Origin: Cloeon dipterum
Lineage: Eukaryota; Arthropoda; Insecta; Ephemeroptera; Baetidae
NCBI RefSeq assembly: GCF_949628265.1
Contig: NC_088789.1
Coordinates: 32,543,883 to 32,607,882 of the forward strand
DNA: 64,000 bases
Direction of reading: 5' to 3'
In this document: positions 53,443-63,982 of the stretch, one piece after another
Layout: each line of letters starts with the position of its first letter
Position numbering within the stretch: the first letter of the stretch is position 1
Notes under the pieces: model-generated
Databases searched by the model: none
Seen by the model: only the letters and a program-made list of their open reading frames with translations
What the model was told of the DNA's origin: nothing
Made by a program: the position numbers and the translations under genes

Positions 53443-54081
53443 AAATTAATTTTGCCAAAAATAAAATGGACATACCTCAATTTTAAAAATTCCTGCATAT
53501 AAAATTACTAAATTCTTCCAAACCATTGTGACATTTAATTAATATATAATATTCCAGAATAAATATTGAAAAATAGCATGCGATCAAAGGTGAGGACGCG
53601 CACAGGCGTCCTTTTCACTGCGCTTTGAAAATTCTTTGAAAAATTAAGAGCTTATCATAGAGAATGGAGATGGGTGAGAGCGTACTTGATAGCCGATAAG
53701 CCAATGATATCGCGTGAAACTTGTCATGTGACCCATCCCATATATTCCGACTGTCACTTGACTTGTTCACGTTTCGGGTGATGTGGCGATGTCCATTTCC
53801 AAAATATGGTTCTTAACGTTCCGTGTGTATGAAACACTTCGACGAAAGAAATTATTTAGTTTTGAACCTGTTCAGACACCGCGCTTTTTAATATGTGTGG
53901 AACAAGTAGTGTGATTTGCTATGTTTTTTTGTGTTAGTTAAATAAAAGCTGTATACATTTTTTTCTTGTATTTATTCATAGCTAAACAGAGGGGATCGTT
54001 AATTCGCATATTGAAAATGCCGCATTACATTCAATGAATCGATTCTTGAAGAAATTTCTATTTCTTAATTGTGATCAACGA

Positions 54082-55690
54082 TCAGAGAAACTTCCTGGCC
54101 TCCTCACTGCAAGTGGATTCTAGCACAGTTTTTCCTCCGGCGGTAATTTCTTGAGGATCGGCTCCCTCACTCACCAGCCATGCGCAGATTTCTTCATTGA
54201 AATGGTCGGCAGCAATGTGCAGGGTGGTTTTTCCTTCCTCTCCCTTTTCCTTGATCAGATTTTTGTCAATGGCGTGAACGAATTTGGCACTCTTTAACTT
54301 GCCCTTAACGATGCAGAAGTGAAGGAAGTTGTTTCCATTTCTTTTCACGCTCAAATCGGCGCCATAGTATAGCAAAGCTCTAGCGATTTCATTTGCATCA
54401 TCTTCGTTGACCAAGGCCCAATGAAGAGGAGTGTACAAGTATTTGTCGATTCGGTTCACAATGTCGCGGAGTATGGGTCCAAATATATGAATGATCCTGA
54501 ATCCGTTTGTCACGTTCTGAGCAGCGTAATGGAGGAAATTCCCATGATTGCTTTCGTTCACGGCGAAGATGTTTTGTCCGTGATCAAACAGCCACGTGCA
54601 TATGTACCCGTTTCCCTTCATTGCAGCGAGATGGAGAACTGTGGCACCATCGTCACTTACCTCGTTGATCAGGCTTGCGTCCTTATTGTGCACAAACTCC
54701 AATGCGGCTACACTGTTTGTCGCGGCGTGATGCATCAAAGTAAATCCTGATATTTTGAGCCTAACATTACTGCCTAACAACTGAATAAACACTTCTGCTT
54801 TTAAAGCATTGAAAGGTAGTCCTCGAATTCCTTGAATTGCTGACACAAGAGCATTCCCATAAGCATTTCTTTGTTCATCAGAGGAGAGTTGGAACACTGA
54901 GAACAGATATTGAAGGATTTTTCTTGCTTGGTATCTGTTCGCAGCTGCATGGCAAAGAATTTTGTTTTTCAATCCGTCTCCCCAAATCCAACTGACGTGT
55001 ATTTGGACATCTTCAAACAACCACTTGCAGATTTTTAAATCTCCATACATGCATGCTGTCAGAAGAATTTCAAGATCATATTCCGGATCCTTGCCAAACT
55101 TCATATCGTCTTTAGAGACGAATTTAGCAAATTTGAAGTGGTTTTTCCATATAGAAAAGCGTAGCAAGCTCCATCGTTTTGCAGGTTCTTGACGATTATG
55201 TGATAGGTGGAATAATTTGATTGCAAGCTCGAAATTTCCCACTTGGAGCGCAAAATCGATAGGCCTAGAATAATGAGAATCTCTATTTTCGAAGTCGCAT
55301 CCTTTCTCAATGAAGAAGTCGATCAGAGCATCTCCGTGGGTTTCGTTCTTGGCAGCGTAGTGCAGAGGAGTGGCGCCAGAACTACTGCACATTTCATTTA
55401 CAACGGCGCCCTCCTGTTCCACGAGATGACGGCAGACCTCAACATCCAACTCCTTGGCCGCAAAATGCAGAGCGGGGAGGTTTCTCCTGTTCGTTTTGAC
55501 GTAGTTCAGTTTGGCCTTTAGCGTATCTTTTTGCTGTTCTTCCAATTTCATATCCTGAGGATTTATCGGCCCTTGCTCGTGTATTCCTGATAAAGGAATT
55601 TGTAATAACGATCTATGTTAATGTTTGTAACTCACCGTTCGTACTTGTAACTGTATTTTTTACAGTTTTCTTCTCCTTTTTGCTGCTCAT
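54082..55690 (-). CDS. Ankyrin-repeat protein (copy D), intact
   Basis: Exon 1 55690-55636, exon 2 55586-54082; 519 aa. Same plan as copy C, with three extra residues (IRG insertion near ISAIQGIRGLP). The N-terminal two-thirds differ from copy C at many positions (CSSSGATPLHYAA, SRPIDFALQVGNFELAIKLF, VQIHVSWIWGD), while the C-terminal roughly 65 residues (from DKNLIKEKGEEGKTTLHIAA on) and the 3' flank are identical. The leader acceptor TTTGCAGCCCCGACTAGCCA G is kept, but the counterpart of gene C's TATA box is TATACAAC. Probably an intracellular scaffold. Confidence 0.9.
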
Positions 55691-56030
55691 CGCTGGCTAG
55701 TCGGGGCTGCAAACAAAAATAAGGGTTGAAAGAATTAATTTTTAACTTATCGTTAGAGTGTAGCATGTGTATGATTTCAATTTTTCCTACTTTTGCCCAC
55801 CATTTGAATGCTGCATGGAAACTGAATTCAGTTTAGCTTTTAATTTGTTAGTAGCAAATAAGTTAAAAAACTCGCAAAATATATGATTTTACGGGATGGC
55901 TGGAAAAGTGGCCAGTGCTTTGTTTTTTTAAGTTCATTCCGTGCATTGAGACGCTCGCATTCAAAGCAATGAGCCATTTGGGGAGGAAGAAATACAAAAA
56001 ATAAACGAGTGAAAGGAATTAACCACAGAA

Positions 56031-56255
56031 TTGACAAAGAATTCATTCGTTCAGGTGGTCTCTCTGCAGGTGTTCAAACTAGCTCTGACGCATGCGCAGT
56101 TCTAGCATTTAAGTTCATATTATTCTAGCGGGAAAAAAAGGTTGGCACGTCACGCTGCACTTTTTGGTCGGAAAATAAATCCACTTTACCTAATTCGACC
56201 CTCAAGAATCGATTGATTTGCTCAGAAACTACGTCAAAGACTGGTTTTAAAGTTA
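56031..56255. repeat. Element B fragment in arm X'
   Basis: Contains CAAAGAATTCATTCGTTCAG, GAGGTC-type GGTCTCTCTGCAGGTGTTCA A, CTCTGACGCATGCGCAGTTC and the end CCTAATTCGACCCTCAAGAA TCGATTG. Counterpart of 42517-42740. Confidence 0.65.
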
Positions 56256-57164
56256 GCATAATTGGAAATGATATAGTCTTCCTAGCTTACAAGCGTAATT
56301 TTCCAGTCCGTTCCTTTTTACAACTTTTCGGATCAGTCCGTACCTGAGTCGCTTCCATTAGAAGCAGCAGATATGCGTTGAGGAGCAAAAATGAACCACA
56401 TGCATCAGGGAAAGGTTCAATGACTTATGCGGTGGGTCTAAATTCCACGAATAAATGAAATATTTCAAATTTTTTAGAATAAATTGCCTGCAATATGATT
56501 ATTTAAAAAGCCCGCTTTTTTAAGAAATGGAATCGTCATTTTTACGCTTTTAACACTTACTAACATTTTTCAGCATTTTAGCGCGAGTTTGAAATTTTCA
56601 TGGGCAGTTTTTCGCGTCAAAGGCAACGCAAAGAATTTTTATGGAAAAACTATATGGGTTGTGGTTATGATTTAACTAATTCTAGTGACTTGCAGATTAA
56701 ATAATTGAAATAACAAATCTTAAAAATGATGTAGCAATGCGGTAACACTCACAGGATGCTGCGCCACAAGAAATAAAAGTTTTAGAAGTTCCGATGGAGT
56801 CTATTTGATGCTCAGAGGCGAACCAACTGATTATAGCGACGAGGGAGCAATAGTTGTAGATAAAGTTATAGTAAGAAGCGACGCACGAGAGGAGAAAAAC
56901 GCGCCTACGCTATCGAATCCTTGCCATCGGTCAAAAACTTCGCCAGCACCCTGATCTAAAATTTTATAGCAATCATAAAAACTGCGTATCATGTGGGGGA
57001 AAAATCATAATTGGAAGACCGAGCTTTGAAAAGTGAGAGGAACAAAAACGTGACATTTCCATGTATATTAATAAAAGCAATCGACAAAAGAACACAATTT
57101 TGAGTAGGACCGAGGAAACCATCATTGTTATGTTTGGTCTCCTGCGGTAAACAGATAGTTTAAA

Positions 57165-57420
57165 TACTCTCTTTGGTGTAGTTTCTGAGAGCTCACCAAT
57201 CTATTCTTGAGGGTCGAATTAGGAAAAGTGGATATTTTTTCAGACGAAAAAGTGCAGCGCGCGACGTGCGAACCTTTTTCCCGCCAAAACAATTTGAACG
57301 TATTTGCGAGAAGTGCGCATGCGTCAAAGCTGGTTTTTGAGCACTTGCAGAGAGACCGCCTGTTCGAATTACTTTCTTGTCTTATGCAGTCAGCTCTGAC
57401 GCATGCGCATTTCTTTTAGG
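57165..57420. repeat. Element B fragment, second in arm X'
   Basis: Left arm CTTTGGTGTAGTTTCTGAGA G, TTCTTGAGGGTCGAATTAGG and AAAAGTGCAGCGCGCGACGT G, then GAAGTGCGCATGCGTCAAAG C and GCTCTGACGCATGCGCATTT. It keeps the arm lost from 41366-41612, so the original element was complete before the duplication. Confidence 0.7.
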
Positions 57421-57939
57421 AATTCAGGATTTAGTGGTACGGAGAAGGAGAGTTGAGATCAAACTTACTTACTTATTGATTGGATATCAGAGCAATCATT
57501 CGAGAAAAATGTTTAAAATGTGATTTAGACAGGGACTTACTGATTACTGGTGCTGCCACAGGCGAGAAAATATTATGAGAGAAGAGCAAGGCGATGTGCT
57601 CGGCGCTCTGACTGACAATTAGAGCTGCAGCTGCGACGAGCGAGCAGAGATCCCACAGGCGACCTTTTCACTGCGCTTTGAAAGGTGAGTTGTATACCTG
57701 GCAGCTGCATTCCAAACAGCGGGCGGTGTGCGCAGGGTTGTTTGGCAGGCCAAAAGGGGAGAGAGTATAAAAATTGAGCAAAAGCTTGTGTGTGAGCTGT
57801 ATTAATTTATGATTTTTTTTCTCTGTACACTTTATCACGGCGTCGACCTGAAAACGCTTTTTCTCGATCGTAATTTTAGTACGTGATGCAAATAAAATGA
57901 TAAAAAAATAAATTCAAAATTCACCATTGTTTGTTGCAA

Positions 57940-57974
57940 GAGGGAGAGGGAGAGAGAGAGAGAGAGAGAGAGAG
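57940..57974. repeat. (AG)n microsatellite
   Basis: GAGGGAGAGGG followed by about 13 AG units. The corresponding place in arm X (about 40818-40838, inverted) has only a short CTCTCTCTCCCTC run, so the tract expanded in X' or contracted in X after duplication. Confidence 0.85.
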
Positions 57975-58276
57975 CACGCCACAAAAAGGCGGTGTTCGCC
58001 TAAAGAGATAATTCAGGAGTGCAAGAGAACGTGTCGTGTCAAGGAGCAGCAGCCGTGGGGTCAGAGGACGGGTCAATCGGAGCGCAACCGGTGCTTACAA
58101 GCAATAAAAATGAATTAAAACCGAATCCAAATGATTATATTATTGTTTTCGGTAGGGAATTTATCACTAAATTAGCAAAGCAGTTTTAATTGAACTCAAT
58201 TCCTTTTTATTTCCTTCCTTGCACGTTTTATGTTACCTAATTAACAATAAAAGGTAATTTTTAAGCTTTTTGTAAC

Positions 58277-58600
58277 TCAGAAGACGCACTCGATGTTCAG
58301 CGAACGCCCGATGAACGAGAGAATGTCCGTTCGCTCTTCAATCTGAAACAGGATTTTTGACTTTCAGCACCTAAATTGAATATATTTTGATTCAATTAAT
58401 CTGAAATCGCAGTTAAAATAGTAAATGAACCATAGCGCCATCTGTATTTATCTTCAAACACTGAACCATGACTTCTCCAATTGGCCAATCGGCTTAGTTT
58501 CAAACAATAAAGGTTTGGATGTCACCTCTTTGGCCGTGGGTTTGCCGACACCATGTCCAGCCTCTTGGTCTCTACCTTGCTGAGCAGCGGCCACACGCGC
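58277..58600 (-). pseudogene. Prolyl-endopeptidase-like last exons, remnant in arm X'
   Basis: - strand. The last exon 58342-58277 encodes IEERTDILSFIGRSLNIECV F and stop, acceptor TTTCAG. The penultimate exon ends at 58526 (donor gtgaca) and encodes the KVETK..GHGVGKPTAKE region, but with a 2-bp AG insertion near 58566 (ACCAAGAGGCTGG) that breaks the frame before the catalytic-His motif. The last exon is better kept than in arm X; the penultimate one is worse. No upstream enzyme exons follow. Confidence 0.65.
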
Positions 58601-59559
58601 GCGCACACAAAGGCGACCTTTCTCTGCGGTTGAAAAGGTGAATGACCTGGCAGCTGCAAAGGCGAAGATAACAAACAACATTCCAAGCAGCGGGTGTCAG
58701 GGGTGGTTTGGGATTGGGAACGAAGCCACTTATAAAAGCGGAGAGAAAAATTGAGAGTAACAGAGATTTTGCCGTCACAAAAAACAATACAACTTTCAAA
58801 ACAAATTTCAACCAATGCATAAACTCGTCTCTTAGGATTCAGTTAAAGCCTAAATTGACCTAAGGAGCGCTGTAAATTTTTTGAGAAATTTGGCTGGAAT
58901 AAAGTTAGCGTGCTTTTTAAATGGTAGTGGCTATCTCCTTAATTGAAATCCGATTTAATTTCAAAACCAAGAGTTTCCGCAATAAGTGGCATACACCGTT
59001 GAACAGATCTCGACGAGAGGAATCGGAATATGTGAAGAAAATACATATGTTCAAGCACTGTAAATTTTGGAGAAAATTGGCAAAATTTGAAATTTTACTG
59101 TAGGAAGGTCATTTTTTTATAATTCCTAATTGTTGAACAAATTGTTTATCGGTCAATTTTTTAAGGCATCCAACAATTTAAATCATTTTCAATTGTTGCC
59201 CAGTATCATTCCACTTTAAATGAAATAAATATTTTAGCTTTCTATCGTTGAGTTTAATGCTAAAATTACATGTCGAATTGATTTTCGCTATTTACAAGAA
59301 AAGTTTGCTCGTTTCCTATTTGATTCAAGGAAATAAAAAATTATTCCTATACACTAAGATTATGATCTCTACACGATTAAAACTATTTTTGCACTCGTAA
59401 AACACTGGAAATTGATACCTCATCAGGAATAAAATGGATCTATTCCATTTGCAACAAAAGCAATATTAAATCTAATATAATTCTTACTTCACTAACTTCA
59501 CAAAAAATACGTGTATTCCCACGTTCATGGTTTCTAGAGCCAAAAATTTCCATCATCAA

Positions 59560-59841
59560 TCAGGCAACAACGGAAATTCTCTCAGAGCTTACAAGTTTTG
59601 TTTACTGTTGCAATTCAACGGTCTGATTGCCCGAGTTGGATGACGAAGCAACTCTTTGAGAAAGGACGGAATTCTTTCTTTTACAAAAATTATAAATATC
59701 TTCCACACTAGGAAGATATATTTGTAGGAAGGGGGGAAAAGTGATTTTTGTTCCTACATTGTGCTTTTTTTCAAGTGTTCTTGCACTAAGTATACATTTT
59801 CTAAAAAGGAAATATGCGGTCACATTATTTGAGACAACGCA
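59560..59841 (-). pseudogene. Decayed C-terminal remnant of truncated C2H2 gene 7
   Basis: - strand homology to full-length members continues beyond the stop (GCAAGAACACTTGAAAAAAA GC; TTCCTACAAATATATCTTCC T), out of frame. Counterpart of 52123-52400. Confidence 0.55.
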
Positions 59842-60369
59842 CTATGGTCGAAAGCAAGAATTGAGATGCTGCTCATACAAACCAAAGCAGTCAAATTGGT
59901 GTCTGCAGACTCTGCAATGTTTCGGTTTCACATGACGATACCAATCTCCTGATTTGACTTTTTCGCTGCATTCGTCGCAGTTTTTTGTTGTGTGGCGTCC
60001 ACGTTTATGATTCTGCAACTTGAGCTCTGTATCGAATTTCTTCTTACACGGAACACATTCCAAGTTCAGTTTCAAATGCTGGTACATAATGTGTTGTTTT
60101 ATAACTTTCTTTCGCGTGAATATCTTACCGCAAAAGTGGCATTTGAACACATGGACCTGCTTTATGTGTTGTTTTATCTTTTCTTTTTTGTCCAGTCCAT
60201 CAAAATACACGGGACAATTTTTGGGGCATTTTATGGCTTCTTTGTGCTGCGTGTCCACATGCGAATAGATATTTTCTCTCCACATCTCTTTTTTGCAGAC
60301 TGAGCATTTTATCTTCTTGATTGCCCCTTTGCTGCATCCGGGCTTATCCTTTTTCTTGCCGCCGTCCAT
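59842..60369 (-). CDS. C2H2 zinc-finger protein, ZAD-less family member 7 (truncated form, arm A')
   Basis: 175 aa from the ATG at 60369, differing from member 6 at two residues only (GLDKKEKIKQH versus GLDKNEKRKQH). Segment order is as in member 6, ending CRVCRHQFDCFGLYEQHLNS C then FRP and stop. The 5' leader block (about 60560-60800) and the further-upstream GAGCGCGTTTTGTTTTATAA T segment (about 60990) are present. Intact frame in both arms; function unknown. Confidence 0.75.
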   Translation of the reverse strand: MDGGKKKDKPGCSKGAIKKIKCSVCKKEMWRENIYSHVDTQHKEAIKCPKNCPVYFDGLDKKEKIKQHIKQVHVFKCHFCGKIFTRKKVIKQHIMYQHLKLNLECVPCKKKFDTELKLQNHKRGRHTTKNCDECSEKVKSGDWYRHVKPKHCRVCRHQFDCFGLYEQHLNSCFRP

Positions 60370-61924
60370 CTTCGCCTCAGCCTTGGAAATTTTTTTAAAA
60401 TCATTCTTTCATTTATAATATCTAACAATTTGCTTACCTAATTTAACTAATCAAAATCCTAGTAAAGCAATCAAATCGCCCGAAATTCCTTCACACGCTG
60501 CTTGCTGATCGTTTAAAGATATTTTGATTACATTTTAAAATTTGAGATTAATCACCAGCTTACCTAATTGCAGTACTTCCTGGACGTTCAGCGCTTTTCA
60601 ATCGATCTTTTTCTCCCTGGTCAGGACGATTCTTTTGGCTCTCAATATAGACAATCGCCAAGGCAGCAGCGCGACTCTTCCAATTCTCCGTCTTATCTCG
60701 TAATATAAACGCTGCGAAGAATGACGAGCGAAAGGAGAGACCAGTTGGAAACTCAATACTTTTCTCCACGCTATTTGGAAATCATGGAATCCTCAGAATT
60801 TTTTAGGGCAGAAGACAAAAATAATTCTAGGAATTGGAAATATTCGGGGTAAAAATATTCAAGTAATTTTCTTGATTTCTCTTGTGAGTCGTTATCCTGC
60901 TCTTCATTTTTTTCTTGAATATTTAGAAGCATTCTCAGGCTAACGCAAAATTAATTCGTGGTAGGCGTTACTTGAAAGGAAGTGGTGCGAGCGCGTTTTG
61001 TTTTATAATTAGGTAAAAGGCACTATACGCGCTCCACTCTCATGCAAAAGGCAAAATACATAATATTTTAAAGTTCTGCGGGCGTTTTTAGGCGCTTTTG
61101 TTGGACTAATGTTATCTGACGTTTTTATTTGCTTTGTCGCAGAGCTCTGACATATAAGAAAATTCCTGAAATATATTTTCTTAATACCACGGAATTTTCC
61201 ATCAAGAGGTTAAAACCATAATCAGCTGCTCTCCCCTTCAATAAATACGACTTTTAGATGAGAAAAGTGGGCGCGGCTAATAGAGCGAGAGGAGATTAAA
61301 AACTTTGCTTTCTCTTCTTTCACAGCAAAGTGTTAAAATGAATTAAAAAGAGTCAGTTTTTCAAAACTAATTGTTATATTCTTACAGTTTTTACGAAAAA
61401 AATACCAAGAATTTAGTTTTCTTAAGTAAGAGCCTTGACATAACAAAAATACAAATAACATGTGATCATTTTGGAGGTTGCCTCTATATAAACGAATCGA
61501 AATTATCAATTGCAATCACGTTGAGCTTGATTAATTCATGTTCGAATTTGGTACAATCCTGCATTAGAATTGAGGAATAAAGGAAAACACACACGTCAGT
61601 TGAACGCATCCTGATTAAATACTCACCTCGTGAATTGCTCTTTTCTCGAAAATAATTTTCTATTTTTCACTGTGAACTATTTATTTTGTGGTTGTAAGTA
61701 TAACTTCAGTTTCGATTTAATCTGTATCGCTGCTGCGTAAAAAGGGCGGAAGGCCAAGTTCAAAGCCATCGCATCATCTGAGACCTTCTCGTGACCTCTT
61801 AATTGTTTTCGAATGATTTTTGCATTGTTATTTTTGAAATTTTCTCTCACAGATCCACAAAAGAATAAAATAAACTGTTCGGTCGACTCAAAAATGTTAT
61901 TTATTTGTGTCTCGAAGAATTTTC

Positions 61925-62190
61925 TTCTAGTATTTATAGTCGCACTGTGAAAAATGGTCCGAGGCTCTTTTATCGCTGCGGGAGAAACAAGTCCGCTTGC
62001 CGCCGCATAAATTAAATGCGGCCGGATGACGCGGCTGCTCTGCTCTGCTTCGCTTTCCGCCGATTCTCGCTATTAAAAAACGCCGCCTGCTGATCGACCA
62101 GATGCCAAATAATAGAACTGGAGACAATTTTCGGAAAAAAAAAACATGCCACCGTGACGCTGGAGCAGAGTGCGGCTTAATATTAATTGA
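61925..62190. promoter_or_regulatory. GC-rich block in arm A' (mirror of 50280-50540)
   Basis: Inverted copy: CCGCCTGCTGATCGACCAGA, GCCGGATGACGCGGCTGCTC, CCGTGACGCTGGAGCAGAGT GCGG, with ATTTATAGTCGCACTGTG at 61931, i.e. a TATA-like TATAAAT on the - strand. The open frame differs in length between arms, so it is not treated as coding. Confidence 0.4.
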
Positions 62191-63542
62191 GAAAGTTCGA
62201 TTTATGAGTAAAACGTATAAAAATAAAATAGTTAAGCTATATTTATATTTTTTTACTTTTTAGGAAACAAAAAATGCTAATTTTAAGTCATTAAGTCAAT
62301 CACTAAAACAGTAATGAAATGAAACAGTCTCAATTTCGCACTTTTTATTGCATCAATTAAAAAATATCGACGAACGTTTTAAAATGCACTATTTTTTATT
62401 ATCAATATAAGAAACGCCGATTCAGGTAGCTCGCAGGAATGTATATTTTTATGATAAAATATTCTAATTTCAAGACACTAATTTCATTAGAATATCAAAA
62501 ATTATTTTATTCAAAGATTAAGAGGAAATTAACATATATTTCGACACTGAAGCCACCATATTCAGGATTTGCGTCGGCAAAAATTGATATTTAAATTGGC
62601 AAGTTGAGGCAATGTTGGTTGCACTTTGGTCGTTTGTCTCGGCGTGAAGAGACAGGGTCCGCCACGGCGCCACACTGATGATCTATTGACCTCTTTTCAT
62701 TCGCGCAAAAGCTCTTTTGGTGCTCGTGTCGCTGATCACGCCCAATTACTTTATTTCGCTTCTAATTTGTTCATTTCGACAGTGTGTTACATAATATAGC
62801 ACCGCAATTAAATGAAGCATGAGCTGGTTCTTTCGTTGCGTCAAATTTATGATCAAAACATTCAGATGTAAGCAAAAAAGGTTTGAACAAAAACGGAAGC
62901 AGTGAGGCAGCTGCATCTTATTTAAAATCTACTAGAATGAAAATATTTTGGATAATTTTTTAAGCTAATAAAAGAGGCAATAATCGATTTACAAAGAAAA
63001 AAAGGGAGATCATAATGTAATAAAATAAATGTCGAATTAAGTATAATATTGAATAATTGTTAGAAAAACAAATTCAGAAACAATCAACTTGGTAATTAGT
63101 GCAGAAAAATAATCAGGAACAGAAATTAAAAGAGTCTTCTGATCATAGCAAATGTGAGTGAGACACGCAGTATAAATATTAAATATTTCCTTCCAGTACA
63201 ATAATTTAAATTATATCAGCTTCATTACCTCGAAGTGTGGTTGCACAAACAGAAGAGTGGATTCTCACCAGACGGAAACCAGGCCACGGACGAAAGGTCA
63301 CGGATGTGACCTCTTTCTCTTCTCCCAAATGTGTGATAAGCACGAAGCAGAGGCGGCTAAAATAATTTCGTGTTTGCGGGTTTAATATTAAAAGCCGAGC
63401 AATTAAAATTTTATATGACCATTTATTATAAAAATCCCATAGCAAAATTATTTTGATAAGAGATTAAGCTGACCCCATGTCTACGTTTTTCTACTGAAAA
63501 ACCATTAATCCTTTTACTAAACTTCTTGTTTTAAAAACACAT

Positions 63543-63982
63543 TTAACTTCGGAATGCAATGTCCGGCGTGTTTTCCACGATCCAATCCATGTAACCTGCG
63601 ACGTCCGTGAACAAGGAATATTGATTTGGGTGACACAACGGTGTTTCTTCGCCCTCGAACATCACTTTTTTCGCCATTCCAGAGCTGACGATGCCCCTGA
63701 TGAACCAGCGGCCGTCTTTTTCCACGGAAAGGCTGCCTCCGCTGTCCCCGTTGCAGGCGGTCGTTCCTGAATTAATTAATAAAATTGAGAAAACGATAAT
63801 TAATAAATTAGGAGATTCTAACCATTCGTGTAGCCGGCGCAAAAGTTGTTTCCCGGCCTCAAAAGTTTCCCGAAAAACCTCCTTTTCGACAAGTAGCACT
63901 CTTTGTGAGTTCTAATCGGCAGTCGAACCTCTTGCAGTTTATCTGGCAATGTGTCGTTGTCAGCAAGCCTGAACCCAACCAC
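63543..63982 (-). CDS. Serine protease homologue, 3' exons of the second copy (in frame; gene continues past window)
   Basis: Two exons on the - strand: 63982-63823 and 63766-63543 (TAA), joined in phase 1. They encode VVGFGLADNDTLPDKLQEV..., HKECYLSKRRFFGKLLRPG, NNFCAGYTNGTTACNGDSGG SL and IRGIVSSGMAKKV to DWIVENTPDIAFRS. The catalytic Ser loop GDSGG is intact and the exon is 2 bp shorter than its arm-A counterpart, which restores the frame seen in typical trypsin-fold proteins (CYLSK...NNFCAGY). Whether this copy has His or Asn at the His57 position lies outside the window. Confidence 0.85.

Larger units (their letters stand above)
53620..58790. repeat. Inverted segmental duplication, arm X'
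   Basis: Reverse complement of 40005-45150. It sits between arms A and A', with its outer end joining A' directly near 58790-58810 and its inner end separated from A by about 0.45 kb. It contains ankyrin gene D, element B fragments, a mutated TATA promoter and the prolyl-endopeptidase-like exons, all inverted. Confidence 0.85.
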
